Assembly: GCA_018883185.1 (NCBI GenBank)
Contig: VEQP01000004.1
Span: 1 to 64,000 of the forward strand
Source of the DNA: Nevskiaceae bacterium
GTDB lineage: Bacteria; Pseudomonadota; Gammaproteobacteria; Steroidobacterales; Steroidobacteraceae
Direction: 5' to 3'
Length of the DNA: 64,000 bases
The translations under genes were made by a program, and so were the position numbers. Below are positions 45,142 through 54,356 of this stretch, one piece after another. Below the pieces are notes generated by a model. That model saw only the letters and a program-made list of their open reading frames with translations, had not been told where the DNA came from and did no database searches. The first letter of the stretch is position 1. Each line of letters begins with the position of its first letter.

Positions 45142-46241
45142 GGCTCGACCGGACTCGCCGGTTGCGCGGGCACAGCGGGCTTGGCAGGTTCGGCAGGCTT
45201 GGCAGGTTCAGCAGGCTTGGCTGGTTCCGCCGGCTGCGCCGCGCGGATCTGCGAGGCGATCAGGCGCGCGGTGCGCACCGGCACCTCGCCGACCACCACG
45301 ACGTGCTGCCCATTGATGAAGGCGGAATAGGCGGTGGAGGCACCCATGCGACGCTCCCGACCGGCTTCGCCCGGAGAGAACGGCGGCTGGTCGACGCCGA
45401 TGAACACCGACACCGAGGCGAGTCCGTCGGAAAACACCAGATGCGGCACACGCGACTCCGAACCCGGCACGCTTTGCTCGCCGCGCTGAGTGAGACGGAA
45501 GCCGCGCGGCAATGACTGCACGTTCCACACTTGCTGCGCGGTGACGCGTTGGATCCGCTGCCGCGGCGGCTCGAGACGCACCTGCTGGAACCCGCGGGTA
45601 TCCACCGCGGGATTGAAGAGCTCATCGGGCAGGTCGCGCAGCAACGAAAGACTCGTGAACGTCACGCGCTCGAGCACGCGCCCCTCGTTATCGAACAACT
45701 CGGTCTTGAGCGGCAGATAGGTACGCGAGTCGATCCAGGCGCGATAGCCGTAACGGAACGGATCACGCGGAGTGATCGACACCAGCCGCACGTCCCGCGC
45801 GGTGAGACGCGTGCGCGTCACGGGGCTCACCACATACAGTTCGGCGCTGCGCTGATCGAGCTGCGGAAAGCGTGGCAACAACGAGGTGTTACGCGGCCGG
45901 CGCTCGCTGATGAGTCGCTGCTGATCGGGCAGCACGTACAACACGTCTTCGCCGCGGCGGATGAACTCGCGCCCCGACCCATCGAGGGAGGCGAGGCGCT
46001 CACTGATCTCACCCGCGCGCACCCGGTGGTGGACCTGCAGCGACTCGGACTGGCCGCCGCGCTCATGAAGAAAAGTGCCCGAATAGTTGCGGCTGACGAG
46101 CGCCTGATTCATGCGCTCGATCCACTCGAGCCCCTCGTCGGCCGAGGCCGCAAGCGGCGCCCAAGCCAGCAGCACAAGCCCGAGTGCCCGCCAGGAGCCG
46201 CGCGCTCGCGACTGCAAAGCAAACCGCATCTCACGCGGCAT
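45138..46241 (-). CDS. rseB: Sigma-E regulatory protein RseB/MucB
   Basis: 367 residues with signal peptide (ALGLVLLAWAPLAASA). The start ATG at 46241 has GGAGG 7 nt upstream and overlaps the rseA stop; ATG at 46229 is possible. MucB_RseB domains: EWIERMNQALVSRNYSGTFLHERGG, then FRYGYRAWIDSRTYLPLKTELFD, and the C-terminal SSMALL domain GFRLTQRGEQ. RseB binds RseA in the periplasm and blocks DegS cleavage until it senses lipopolysaccharide intermediates. The last 30 residues are a PAEPAKP repeat tail that I do not know from other RseB proteins. Confidence 0.92.
   Translation of the reverse strand: MPREMRFALQSRARGSWRALGLVLLAWAPLAASADEGLEWIERMNQALVSRNYSGTFLHERGGQSESLQVHHRVRAGEISERLASLDGSGREFIRRGEDVLYVLPDQQRLISERRPRNTSLLPRFPQLDQRSAELYVVSPVTRTRLTARDVRLVSITPRDPFRYGYRAWIDSRTYLPLKTELFDNEGRVLERVTFTSLSLLRDLPDELFNPAVDTRGFQQVRLEPPRQRIQRVTAQQVWNVQSLPRGFRLTQRGEQSVPGSESRVPHLVFSDGLASVSVFIGVDQPPFSPGEAGRERRMGASTAYSAFINGQHVVVVGEVPVRTARLIASQIRAAQPAEPAKPAEPAKPAEPAKPAVPAQPASPVEP
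45183..45236. repeat. Three 18-bp tandem repeats in the rseB tail
   Basis: GGCAGGTTCGGCAGGCTT, GGCAGGTTCAGCAGGCTT and GGCTGGTTCCGCCGGCTG (plus strand) encode the repeated PAEPAK units at the RseB C-terminus. Probably polymorphic by slippage. Confidence 0.85.
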
Positions 46242-47005
46242 CAACGGCCCTCCGCCTCGACCGGCGGGGCCTCAGGTTCGCTGACGGCCATGGTCGCGGA
46301 GATCACCGAGTGACGAATCATCGGTGCGGATACGGCGCTGTGCGCCTCGACGAATGAGGCGAGTTGCGCTGGCAGCGGCACGGCGGGGGGCGAACTGCGT
46401 GGATTCGGACGCGGCGTGACATAACTCACCGGTTCACCACTCGTCGCGGCATCAGGTCCGCCGACTACGGGAGCCGGCGCGACTGCCGATGCGGCCGCGG
46501 GGGCGGAGGCGACCATGGCGAGTGCCGGGGTCGCGGGCGCGATCACCACTTCTTCGATGAGCGGCGCCGCGACGCTTTGCGCGCTCGGCACAACGGTGGC
46601 GGTAGAGACATTGGGGTCGCCCGGCACGGCCCACCAAAACACCGCAACGGCCGCGAGCCCCGCCGCAACGCCGACACCGCTGACGGGTACCGCCCAGCGC
46701 GGCAAATGCAACGGGCGCTCAGTCACCTGCGTGGCGGGCTGCATCGACTCACTGCCCGACACCGGGGAATTGGCTGCGACGGCCGCCGCCTCGGCCGCCA
46801 AGGCTGCATGCACCCGCGGGGCGAGCGCGCTCGGAGCGAGCGGCTCGCTGCGCAGCGCAGCGCCAATCAAGCCGTAGTTGGCCCAACTGCGACGCAACTC
46901 CGGATCCCGCGACAAACGCCGTGCCACCAGTTCGCACTCCGCATCCGGCAGTTCGCCATCGAACATCGCCGACAACTGACTCGCACGTTCGTCTTGCTCG
47001 CTCAT
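46241..47005 (-). CDS. rseA: Anti-sigma-E factor RseA
   Basis: 254 residues. The N-terminal cytoplasmic anti-sigma domain reads ASQLSAMFDGELPDAECELVARRLSRDPELRRSWANYGLIGAALRSE. A single transmembrane segment (VPVSGVGVAAGLAAVAVFWWAV) is followed by a periplasmic Ala/Pro/Val-rich part. It holds RpoE inactive until regulated proteolysis. It overlaps rpoE by 4 bp and rseB by 3 bp or so. Confidence 0.93.
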   Translation of the reverse strand: MSEQDERASQLSAMFDGELPDAECELVARRLSRDPELRRSWANYGLIGAALRSEPLAPSALAPRVHAALAAEAAAVAANSPVSGSESMQPATQVTERPLHLPRWAVPVSGVGVAAGLAAVAVFWWAVPGDPNVSTATVVPSAQSVAAPLIEEVVIAPATPALAMVASAPAAASAVAPAPVVGGPDAATSGEPVSYVTPRPNPRSSPPAVPLPAQLASFVEAHSAVSAPMIRHSVISATMAVSEPEAPPVEAEGR

Positions 47006-47610
47006 CCGATCACCTCACCCCGTCCGAGACCACCCTCGAACACTTCACGCAACCGTGTATCGATCGCTTCGCGCGCGCGGAAAATGCGCGAGCGCACCGT
47101 ACCCACCGGACAATTCATGTCGGCGGCGATTTCTTCGTACGATTTGCCCTCAAGTTCGCGCAGCACGATGGCTCGACGCAAATCCTCAGGCAGTTGGTCG
47201 ATGGCGGCATTGACGATGGAGCGGATCTCATCGGTCAGCGCCAACGCCTCGGGAGTCGCCGTGTCCTTCATGCGGGCCTGCATATCCGGAGCGACCTCGC
47301 CATCCGGGCCGTCGAGGTCGTAGTCGATCGGGCTGCGGTTGCGCGCGGCGAGGTAGTTCTTCGCAGTGTTGATCGCGATGCGATATATCCAAGTATAGAA
47401 AGCGCTGTCGCCGCGGAATCTCGGCAGAGCCCGGTAAGCCTTGATGAATGCTTCCTGCGCAATGTCTTCAGCCTCGGAAGGATCCCGTACGTAACGCATC
47501 ACCAGGTTGACGACCTTGTGCTGATAACGCAGCACCAGGGCGTCGAACGCGGCGGTGTCGCCCCGCTGAGCAAGCTGCACCAGACTCAGGTCACTGGCTT
47601 CAGCGCTCAT
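47002..47610 (-). CDS. rpoE: RNA polymerase sigma-E factor
   Basis: 202 residues. Sigma region 2 is LVLRYQHKVVNLVMRYVRDPSEAEDIAQEAFIKAYRAL plus FRGDSAFYTWIYRIAINTAKNYL, and region 4 LPEDLRRAIVLRELEGKSYEEIAADMNCPVGTVRSRIFRAREAID. It is close to E. coli RpoE over its length. It heads rpoE-rseA-rseB and lies under a sigma-E-type promoter, so it autoregulates. There is no Shine-Dalgarno; the predicted leader is about 8 nt. Confidence 0.97.
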   Translation of the reverse strand: MSAEASDLSLVQLAQRGDTAAFDALVLRYQHKVVNLVMRYVRDPSEAEDIAQEAFIKAYRALPRFRGDSAFYTWIYRIAINTAKNYLAARNRSPIDYDLDGPDGEVAPDMQARMKDTATPEALALTDEIRSIVNAAIDQLPEDLRRAIVLRELEGKSYEEIAADMNCPVGTVRSRIFRAREAIDTRLREVFEGGLGRGEVIG

Positions 47611-47625
47611 GGGCGACGCGACGGG

Positions 47626-47652
47626 ATAGACCCGCAGCCTTTACAAAAGTTC
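47626..47652 (-). promoter_or_regulatory. Sigma-E-type promoter of rpoE
   Basis: On the minus strand GAACTT (RC of 47647-47652), 16 nt, then TCTAT (RC of 47626-47630) fits the ECF sigma-E pattern GAACTT-N16-TCTRA, with one mismatch in the -10. It starts 15 nt upstream of the rpoE ATG and supports autoregulation in response to envelope stress. Confidence 0.75.
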
Positions 47653-47680
47653 GCAGCAACATGGCTTGGGGGGCGCAGGG

Positions 47681-47980
47681 TCATCGATCCTCGGGCTCTT
47701 TGTCCGCAGTGTAACCGGTCGCGAGCGTCTCGCGCCGGATCAGACGGCCGAACCGGGCAGCGAGCGGGCGACCGAGCCGCCCTCGTGCGAGCCACATCCA
47801 GCAGCGGCCCGCGGCCGTATCCCAAACCAGCCACCAACCCCAAGGCGAACAATCGAGACAGGCCGACAGCAACGCCGAGTGCCATCGCCCACCCTGCCAG
47901 CACTCGAAACGCGACTCGACAGGGGAGCTCAGGTCGCCCGCGGGAACACACCCGGCAAGGTGGCGCAACTGCGCCGGCAC
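47681..47980 (-). CDS. Candidate small protein in the ygfX position, uncertain
   Basis: The 386 bp between sdhE and rpoE holds two overlapping minus-strand frames. The one given (GTG 47980, 99 residues) ends in WGWWLVWDTAAGRCWMWLARGRLGRPLAARFGRLIRRE, which loosely recalls the C-terminal half of YgfX/CptA, the usual partner encoded after sdhE. It lacks the two N-terminal membrane helices of that family. The alternative frame (ATG 47990 to 47607, 127 residues) has one hydrophobic stretch, FRVLAGWAMALGVAVGLSRLFALGLVAGLG, but otherwise looks like a shadow. It may be a decayed ygfX. Confidence 0.35.
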   Translation of the reverse strand: MPAQLRHLAGCVPAGDLSSPVESRFECWQGGRWHSALLSACLDCSPWGWWLVWDTAAGRCWMWLARGRLGRPLAARFGRLIRRETLATGYTADKEPEDR

Positions 47981-47996
47981 GATGACCCATGGCGCC

Positions 47997-48230
47997 TCAG
48001 GCGCGACGGATGCGCTCGATGAGGGCGGCGGTGGCGGATTCCGGGTGAGGGTCACCGGCCAGCAGGTAACGCGCGAGCTGCGGGTCCTGCAAGTCGAGCA
48101 AGGCCTCAAAACAGCCGATTTCGTCGGGCTTAGCGACGGCCGCATCTCGCTCGAGCCAGCGCTCAAGCAATACGTCGAGCTCCTTCATACCGCGCCGACA
48201 ACGCCAGCGCAGCCGACCCAATTCGGTCAC
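47997..48230 (-). CDS. sdhE: Succinate dehydrogenase flavin assembly factor SdhE
   Basis: 77 residues from the GTG at 48230, which overlaps the sdhB stop (GTGA). [22 protein letters not shown] contains the RRGMxELD motif essential for promoting covalent FAD attachment to Sdh[17 protein letters not shown] follows as in E. coli SdhE (YgfY, DUF339). The 111-residue ORF in the track starts inside sdhB and is not the real start. Confidence 0.95.
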   Translation of the reverse strand: MTELGRLRWRCRRGMKELDVLLERWLERDAAVAKPDEIGCFEALLDLQDPQLARYLLAGDPHPESATAALIERIRRA

Positions 48231-49015
48231 GTATGACTGCGCTCGACCATCATCTTTTTGATTTCGGCGATGGCCTTGGCCGGATTGAGATCCTTCGGGC
48301 AGGCCTCGGTGCAATTCATGATGGTGTGGCAACGATAGAGTTTGAACGGATCCTCGAGGGCATCGAGGCGTTCACCCGTGGCTTCGTCGCGGCTATCGAT
48401 GATCCACCGATAGGCGGCGAGCAGCGCCGCAGGGCCCAGGTACCGATCACCGTTCCACCAGTAACTCGGGCAGGAGGTCGAGCAGCAGGCGCAAAGGATG
48501 CAGGCCGATGGGCGATCGATCTTTTCCTGCTCCTCGGGTGCCTGCAGGCGCTCACGATCGGGCGGCGCCGGCGTGCGCGACTGCAGCCACGGCTTGACCG
48601 AAGCGTACTGCGCGTAGAACTGGGTGAGATCGGGCACCAGGTCCTTCACCACCGGCATGTGCGGCAGCGGGTAAATCTTCACCTCGCCCTTCACTTCATC
48701 GCAGCTCTTCGTGCACGCGAGCGTGTTGGTGCCGTCGATGTTCATCGCGCAGCTGCCGCAGATACCCTCGCGGCAAGAGCGACGGAAGGTCAGCGACGGA
48801 TCGATTTCGTTTTTGATCTTGATCAGTGCATCGAGCACCATCGGCCCGCAGTCATCCATGTCGATCTCGAAGGTATCGACTCGCGGGTTCTCACCGCCAT
48901 GCGGGTCGTAGCGATACACCTTGAAAGTCCGTACGCGAGCGGCACCCGCCGGCGCCTTGTGCACCTTGCCCTGCTTGTTGATGCGGGAATTTTCGGGAAG
49001 TCGGAATTCGGCCAT
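48227..49015 (-). CDS. sdhB: Succinate dehydrogenase iron-sulfur subunit
   Basis: 262 residues. The 2Fe-2S cluster ligands are in [21 protein letters not shown]; the 4Fe-4S and 3Fe-4S ligands are in [15 protein letters not shown] and [17 protein letters not shown]. It passes electrons from SdhA to quinone. It lies 16 nt downstream of sdhA. The N-terminal extension of about 25 residues ([22 protein letters not shown]) is slightly longer than in E. coli and resembles the alphaproteobacterial/mitochondrial type. Confidence 0.97.
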   Translation of the reverse strand: MAEFRLPENSRINKQGKVHKAPAGAARVRTFKVYRYDPHGGENPRVDTFEIDMDDCGPMVLDALIKIKNEIDPSLTFRRSCREGICGSCAMNIDGTNTLACTKSCDEVKGEVKIYPLPHMPVVKDLVPDLTQFYAQYASVKPWLQSRTPAPPDRERLQAPEEQEKIDRPSACILCACCSTSCPSYWWNGDRYLGPAALLAAYRWIIDSRDEATGERLDALEDPFKLYRCHTIMNCTEACPKDLNPAKAIAEIKKMMVERSHT

Positions 49016-49031
49016 GGTGTAAACCTCGAAC

Positions 49032-50816
49032 TCAGTACGTGCGCGCCTTGGGCGGAATCGGCTCGACGTCGGCGGTCAGCGTGTTCAGGTGAACCGCCCG
49101 GTAATCGATGCGCGTGCCACCTTTCTCGTCGACCCAGCACAGCGTGTGCTTCATCCACTCGGCGTCGTTGCGATCCTTGAAATCCTCGCGGGCGTGGGCG
49201 CCGCGGCTTTCCTTGCGATTTTCAGCCGATCGAATCGTCGCGACCGCCTGCCCGAGCAAGTTATCGAGTTCCAGTGTCTCGACCAGATCGGTGTTCCAGA
49301 TCAAACCCCGATCGCTCGTGCGCACATCGGCGAACGAATCGACGGTAGCCGCGAGTTTGCTGCAGCCTTCCTGCAAGGAGCTGCCGGTGCGGAATACAGC
49401 CGCATCGGACTGCATGATCTTTTGCATCTCGAGACGGATCTCGGCGGTCGGCCGGCTGCCATCGGCATGCCGGTATCGATCAAGCCGCGACACGGCCAGA
49501 TCGCCCGCATCCTTCGGCAACGGCCGATGCGAAGTGCCGGGCTTGACGATCGAGGCCGCATGGCGCCCCGCCTCACGACCGAACACCACCAGATCGAGCA
49601 GCGAGTTGGAACCAAGGCGGTTCGCGCCGTGCACAGAAACGCAGGCCGCTTCGCCCACCGCCATCAGACCCGCGACGACCGTATCGGCGTCGCCGTTCTT
49701 CAGGGTCACGACCTCGCCGTGGTAATTGCAGGGGATGCCACCCATGTTGTAGTGCACGGTCGGCAGCACCGGGATCGGCTCTTTGTTCACATCGACGCCC
49801 GCGAAGATACGTGCGGTCTCGGCGATGCCGGGCAGACGCTGCTTGATGACATCGGGGCCGAGGTGCTCGAGATGCAGATGGATGTGATCGGCACCTTTGC
49901 CCACACCCCGCCCTTCGCGGATCTCGATGGTCATCGAACGCGACACCACATCGCGCGAAGCCAGATCCTTTGCGTTGGGCGCATAGCGCTCCATGAAACG
50001 CTCGCCCCGCGAATTGGTGAGATAACCACCCTCGCCGCGCGAACCTTCGGTGATGAGACAACCGGCGCCGTAGATGCCGGTCGGATGGAACTGCACGAAC
50101 TCCATGTCCTGCAACGGCAGACCCGCGCGCAGCGCCATGCCGCCGCCGTCACCCGTGCAGGTGTGTGCCGAAGTGCAGGAGAAATAGGCGCGGCCGTAAC
50201 CGCCCGTGGCGAGGATCACGAGGTGCGCGCGGAAGCGATGCAACGTGCCCTCGGCGAGATTGAGGGCGACGACGCCGCGGCACTCGCCGTTTTCCATGAT
50301 CAGATCGATCGCGAAGTATTCGATAAAGAACTCCGCCTCGTTCTTGATCGACTGCTGGTAGAGCGTGTGCAGCATCGCGTGGCCGGTGCGATCGGCGGCG
50401 GCGCAGGTGCGCTGCGCGATGCCTTTGCCGTACTGCGTGGTCATGCCACCGAAGGGCCGCTGGTAGATGCGGCCATCGGGCGTACGCGAGAACGGCACAC
50501 CGTAGTGTTCGAGCTCGATCACCGCTGCGGGTGCTTCCTTGCACATGAACTCGATGGCGTCTTGGTCACCCAGCCAATCCGAGCCCTTGATGGTGTCGTA
50601 GAAGTGATAGCGCCAATCGTCCTCGCCCATATTGCCGAGCGCGGCCGAAATACCGCCCTGCGCCGCTACGGTATGACTGCGGGTGGGGAATACTTTGGAG
50701 ATACAAGCGGTGCTGAGACCCGCCTCGGCAAGGCCCAGCGTGGCTCGAAGGCCCGCGCCGCCCGCGCCAACCACGACGACATCGTAGGTGTGATCAACAA
50801 ACGAATAAGCTGTCAT
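49032..50816 (-). CDS. sdhA: Succinate dehydrogenase flavoprotein subunit
   Basis: 594 residues. FAD motif [22 protein letters not shown], the flavinylated His in [15 protein letters not shown] (about residue 48), and substrate/catalytic motifs [33 protein letters not shown] and [19 protein letters not shown]. The C-terminal [18 protein letters not shown] is typical. It oxidises succinate to fumarate in the TCA cycle. It depends on SdhE, encoded two genes downstream, for flavinylation. Confidence 0.98.
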   Translation of the reverse strand: MTAYSFVDHTYDVVVVGAGGAGLRATLGLAEAGLSTACISKVFPTRSHTVAAQGGISAALGNMGEDDWRYHFYDTIKGSDWLGDQDAIEFMCKEAPAAVIELEHYGVPFSRTPDGRIYQRPFGGMTTQYGKGIAQRTCAAADRTGHAMLHTLYQQSIKNEAEFFIEYFAIDLIMENGECRGVVALNLAEGTLHRFRAHLVILATGGYGRAYFSCTSAHTCTGDGGGMALRAGLPLQDMEFVQFHPTGIYGAGCLITEGSRGEGGYLTNSRGERFMERYAPNAKDLASRDVVSRSMTIEIREGRGVGKGADHIHLHLEHLGPDVIKQRLPGIAETARIFAGVDVNKEPIPVLPTVHYNMGGIPCNYHGEVVTLKNGDADTVVAGLMAVGEAACVSVHGANRLGSNSLLDLVVFGREAGRHAASIVKPGTSHRPLPKDAGDLAVSRLDRYRHADGSRPTAEIRLEMQKIMQSDAAVFRTGSSLQEGCSKLAATVDSFADVRTSDRGLIWNTDLVETLELDNLLGQAVATIRSAENRKESRGAHAREDFKDRNDAEWMKHTLCWVDEKGGTRIDYRAVHLNTLTADVEPIPPKARTY

Positions 50817-50834
50817 GCGCAGAACATCCCGCGG

Positions 50835-51218
50835 TCAAGTCGTGGTGAACGCGATGCGCAGCACGGCGTAACTGCCGGCGACCGCCACGAACACATGGAA
50901 GAAAATCGAGGCGACGAGCGCCGCGAGCTTGATGGCCTTGGCGTGCACGTAATCTTCGAGCACCACCTGCACGCCGAGCGCCGAGTGCCAGGCGAGCGTT
51001 GCGACGAGCAGCACCAACAGCACGGGCGTCATGCCGCTACCGATCCACTGGCGCACGCTGTCGTAGTCGTAGGCGTTGAGTCCCGTCAGCTGCAGCACAA
51101 ACCACAGTCCTAGCACCGCGAGCGCGACGGCGCTCAGTCGCTGCGCCCACCAATGCGACACGCCCTGCTTGGCCGAGCCGCGACCGATCACCTTGCCGAG
51201 CGGACTGCGCAGACTCAC
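50835..51218 (-). CDS. sdhD: Succinate dehydrogenase membrane anchor subunit SdhD
   Basis: 127 residues, GTG start overlapping sdhC (GTGA). Three membrane helices: QRLSAVALAVLGLWFVLQLTG, PVLLVLLVATLAWHSALGVQVVLEDYVH and LVASIFFHVFVAVAGSYAVLRI. The HSALGVQVVLEDYVH segment carries the heme-ligand His and quinone-site residues of the family. Confidence 0.94.
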   Translation of the reverse strand: MSLRSPLGKVIGRGSAKQGVSHWWAQRLSAVALAVLGLWFVLQLTGLNAYDYDSVRQWIGSGMTPVLLVLLVATLAWHSALGVQVVLEDYVHAKAIKLAALVASIFFHVFVAVAGSYAVLRIAFTTT

Positions 51219-51604
51219 GGCGCACCTCGCAGCACGAAACCTGCGTACAGCAGTGCGAGTGAGATCAGCACCGTGGCGATCACCACCCAGCGTGCGCTAC
51301 GTCGTGCCTCGGTTTTCTCCAGTCCGTAGCCAAGATCCCAGCTCAGATGCCGGATGCCATTGCAGAGGTGGTACACGAAGGCGATCACCCAGCCGGCGAG
51401 CAATACCTGCATGGGGCCACTGCCGAGGATCGCGGCCACCCCCGCATAACCCTCTGCATCGCCCGCAGCGGCCAGCAGCCACCACACCAAAACCAACAAG
51501 CCCGCCGACAGCACCACGCCCGTGATGCGATGCAGGATGGAAGTCGCCATGGTGTACGCGAAACGGTACACGTCGAGATGGGGGGATAGAGGTCTTTGGC
51601 GCAT
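51215..51604 (-). CDS. sdhC: Succinate dehydrogenase cytochrome b556 subunit SdhC
   Basis: 129 residues from the ATG at 51604 (MRQRPLSPHLDVYRF); the track start is within the upstream gene. RPLSPHLDVYRF and SILHRITGVVL are the SdhC signature, and HLCNGIRHLSWDLG carries the heme-ligating His. Three membrane helices. It is the first structural gene of sdhCDAB. Confidence 0.95.
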   Translation of the reverse strand: MRQRPLSPHLDVYRFAYTMATSILHRITGVVLSAGLLVLVWWLLAAAGDAEGYAGVAAILGSGPMQVLLAGWVIAFVYHLCNGIRHLSWDLGYGLEKTEARRSARWVVIATVLISLALLYAGFVLRGAP

Positions 51605-51626
51605 CGTGTGGCTACTCGCGTGAAGA

Positions 51627-51815
51627 TCAGAAGTCGATGCAGCGACCATTCTTTTCCCAGTCGCCGAAGCGCGTCGGCTCGGGACCCGCAGGCCCACCGA
51701 TCTCGCGCGGAGTCTCGACTCCTGCGACCTCGTCGGGTCTCGGTATGGATGTGGGGACGGGCACGGGCTCGGCCGCTGACGCGGGCCGCCCCACCCCCTG
51801 GGGATCGTTCTGCAT
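51627..51815 (-). CDS. SDHAF4-like (DUF1674) succinate dehydrogenase assembly factor
   Basis: 62 residues from the ATG at 51815 (GTG 51854 gives 75). The C-terminus EIGGPAGPEPTRFGDWEKNGRCIDF is the conserved DUF1674 block found in mitochondrial SDHAF4/Sdh8, which binds flavinylated SdhA and guards it before SdhB joins. The N-terminal part is Pro-rich and variable. It lies 22 nt upstream of sdhC on the same strand, so it probably is the first gene of the sdh operon. The track lists it only as a small ORF, but the motif makes it convincing. Confidence 0.88.
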   Translation of the reverse strand: MQNDPQGVGRPASAAEPVPVPTSIPRPDEVAGVETPREIGGPAGPEPTRFGDWEKNGRCIDF

Positions 51816-51901
51816 CGGGCTTGGATCTTGCCAGAATCGTTGCGTCAAAACCACCGTAGCAAAGCCCCGGTGGCTGCCGCGGATCGGGCAAAATCCACAC
51901 C

Positions 51902-52813
51902 ATGATTGACTCGAATTCCGCTTGGATCGACTTGCCTGACGAGGGTGTGCTCGCGGTGCGTGGGGCTGACGCCCGCAAGTTCCTCAATGGCCAGTTGTCG
52001 CAGCAGTTGCTGACCCTCGGCCCTACCGAGGCGACTCTGGCGGGCCTTCATACCCCGCAGGGTCGCACCGTCGCCATCCTGCGCGTCGCCGCCGATGGCC
52101 CGCAGGATCTGCTCTGCGTGCTGCCACGATCGCTGCTCGAGGGCGTGCTTGCGCTGCTGCGCAAATACCTGCTGCGCAGCAAGGCGGCCCTTAGCGACGA
52201 AACGCCGCTCTGGCGCGTCCAGGGTCGTTGGCCTGCCGCAGGCGCTGTCGCTGAAGCCAACACCACCGAGGCCGCCGCCGAGGCTGCAACGCCCCTCGGT
52301 TGGCCGCATACCCGCGATGGCCGCTGGATGCGGCTCGCGCCAGTTGACTCGACGGCTTCTCAACTTGACTCGCCACCGTCGAGCGAAATCGCCGCATGGC
52401 ACCGGGCCGATATCGCCGCAGGGCTGCCGCGGATTCATCCGGCGACGCAGGGCGAGTTCGTTGCGCAGATGCTGAATCTCGATGTGCTCGGGGGCATCTC
52501 GTTCAACAAAGGGTGTTACACGGGGCAGGAAGTCATCGCGCGTGCGCATTTCCGCGGCCGCGTCAAACGACGTCTGCAGCGCTTTGCCGCGCCTGCTGAG
52601 GCCATCGACAACGCGACATTCTTACCGGGGGCCAAGGTCATGCTCGCCGACGGTCGTGAGGCCGTGCTCGTCGATCGCGCCGAAGCGCACGAGGGGCAGG
52701 TGGAATTTCTCGCTGTCACGCACTATCCGGTTGCAACATCCAACGATGCATCGGCACCTCGCCTCGCATCGACCGCGCTGCCCTTGCCTTACGAGTTGCC
52801 CGCCGACGAGTGA
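51902..52813 (+). CDS. ygfZ: YgfZ/GcvT-family iron-sulfur protein maturation factor
   Basis: 303 residues. GVLAVRGADARKFLNGQLSQQL starts the GcvT-like folate-binding fold, and GISFNKGCYTGQEVIARAHFRG contains the KGCYxGQE motif whose Cys is essential in YgfZ. It supports repair or assembly of particular Fe-S enzymes and needs tetrahydrofolate. It diverges from the sdh operon, which encodes Fe-S proteins, and converges on lysS. A CAAAAT box 7 nt before the ATG is a weak leaderless candidate. Confidence 0.93.
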   Translation: MIDSNSAWIDLPDEGVLAVRGADARKFLNGQLSQQLLTLGPTEATLAGLHTPQGRTVAILRVAADGPQDLLCVLPRSLLEGVLALLRKYLLRSKAALSDETPLWRVQGRWPAAGAVAEANTTEAAAEAATPLGWPHTRDGRWMRLAPVDSTASQLDSPPSSEIAAWHRADIAAGLPRIHPATQGEFVAQMLNLDVLGGISFNKGCYTGQEVIARAHFRGRVKRRLQRFAAPAEAIDNATFLPGAKVMLADGREAVLVDRAEAHEGQVEFLAVTHYPVATSNDASAPRLASTALPLPYELPADE

Positions 52814-52842
52814 GCCGCTGATGGGCCTGACGCTCGCGCGGG

Positions 52843-54354
52843 CTACTCTGGCCGCATTTGCGGAAAGAGCAGCACGTCGCGAATCGACGCCGAGTCGGTG
52901 AGAAACATCACCAGACGATCGATGCCGACGCCAAGCCCCGCGGTTGGCGGCATGCCGTATTCGAGCGCTCGCACGTAGTCGGCGTCGTAGAACATCGCTT
53001 CCTCGTCGCCGGCTTCCTTGCGTTCGACCTGGGCGCGAAACCGCGCCGCTTGATCCTCGGCGTCATTGAGCTCAGAGAAGCCATTGGCGAGTTCGCGGCC
53101 GCCGACGAAGAACTCGAAGCGGTCGGTGAGGAACGGGTCGGCATCGTTCGCGCGTGACAGCGGCGACACCTCGGCCGGATAGGCGTACACGAAAGTCGGC
53201 TGCACCAGCGTGTGCTCGCCGGTTTTCTCGAAGATCTCGATCTGCAACTTACCCGCGCCATCGCTGTGCTTGAACGGAATGCCACGCGCGCTGCACGCCG
53301 CACGCAGATAGTCGACGTCGCGCAACCGCGCACGCTCAAGATCGCTGTTGCGCTCGAGGATCAACTCCTCGACCGTGACTCGGCGAAACGGCGCACGCAG
53401 ATCGTACTGCACACCTTGCGACTCGAATTGCTGCGAGCCGCACACGGCCTCGGCTGCGCCGCGCACCATGCGCTCGACGAGATCCATCAGATCGCCGTAG
53501 TGGGCGTAGGCTTGGTAGAGCTCGAGCATGGTGAACTCGGGGTTGTGGCGCGTCGAGAGCCCTTCGTTACGGAAGTTACGGTTGATCTCGTACACCCGCT
53601 CGAACCCACCCACCACCAGCCGCTTGAGATAGAGCTCCGGCGCGATACGCAGGTACATATCGATGTCGAGCGCATTGTGGTGGGTGACGAAGGGTCGCGC
53701 CGCCGCACCCCCTGGAATCGGCTGCATCATGGGTGTCTCCACCTCCATGAAGCCCTGCGCATCGAGCATGTCACGCAGATAGCGCACCAACTGCGTACGC
53801 TTGCGAAACACCGCCCGACTCGACTCGTTCATGATGAGATCGACGTAGCGCTGCCGATAGCGCGCCTCGGTATCCGCGAGCCCATGCCACTTGTCGGGCA
53901 GCGGACGCAGCGACTTGACGAGCAAGCGCAGCACTTCCACGCGCACCGTGAGCTCACCCGTGCGGGTACGAAACAGCACACCCTCAGCCCCCAAGATGTC
54001 GCCGATGTCGTAACCCTTGAAGGCCTCGTAGGCGTCGCCTAGCGCATCGCGCTGCAGGAAGATCTGTATCTGGCCCGAGGCATCCTGCAGCGTGGCGAAG
54101 CTCGCCTTGCCCATGATGCGCCGCAGCATCATGCGACCCGCAAGGCGCACGCGCACCGCCTGGGCGGTCAGCGCCGCTTCATCGAGCGCACCGAAGCCAA
54201 GATGCAGCTCGCTCGCCTGCACGTCGGGGCGAAAGTCGTTGGGGAACGCCGGCTGCCCGTGCGCGCGCAACGCGTCGAGCTTGGCGCGCCGCTCGGCGAT
54301 CAGCTTGTTCTCATCCGGCGGCGGCGCGCTCGGTGGCGGTGCGGTATCGGTCAT
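52843..54354 (-). CDS. lysS: Lysyl-tRNA synthetase, class II
   Basis: 503 residues. An N-terminal OB anticodon-binding domain ([34 protein letters not shown]) is followed by class II motifs: motif 2 region [24 protein letters not shown] and motif 3 [31 protein letters not shown]. The length is typical. It follows prfB with 2 nt between them, the conserved prfB-lysS operon. Confidence 0.98.
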   Translation of the reverse strand: MTDTAPPPSAPPPDENKLIAERRAKLDALRAHGQPAFPNDFRPDVQASELHLGFGALDEAALTAQAVRVRLAGRMMLRRIMGKASFATLQDASGQIQIFLQRDALGDAYEAFKGYDIGDILGAEGVLFRTRTGELTVRVEVLRLLVKSLRPLPDKWHGLADTEARYRQRYVDLIMNESSRAVFRKRTQLVRYLRDMLDAQGFMEVETPMMQPIPGGAAARPFVTHHNALDIDMYLRIAPELYLKRLVVGGFERVYEINRNFRNEGLSTRHNPEFTMLELYQAYAHYGDLMDLVERMVRGAAEAVCGSQQFESQGVQYDLRAPFRRVTVEELILERNSDLERARLRDVDYLRAACSARGIPFKHSDGAGKLQIEIFEKTGEHTLVQPTFVYAYPAEVSPLSRANDADPFLTDRFEFFVGGRELANGFSELNDAEDQAARFRAQVERKEAGDEEAMFYDADYVRALEYGMPPTAGLGVGIDRLVMFLTDSASIRDVLLFPQMRPE

Positions 54355-54356
54355 GG

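Noticed and set aside
49089-51113. 674-residue plus-strand ORF antisense to sdhA/sdhD
   Set aside because: Shadow of high-GC coding sequence: no recognisable motif, His/Arg-rich composition, fully overlapped by clear sdhA and sdhD.
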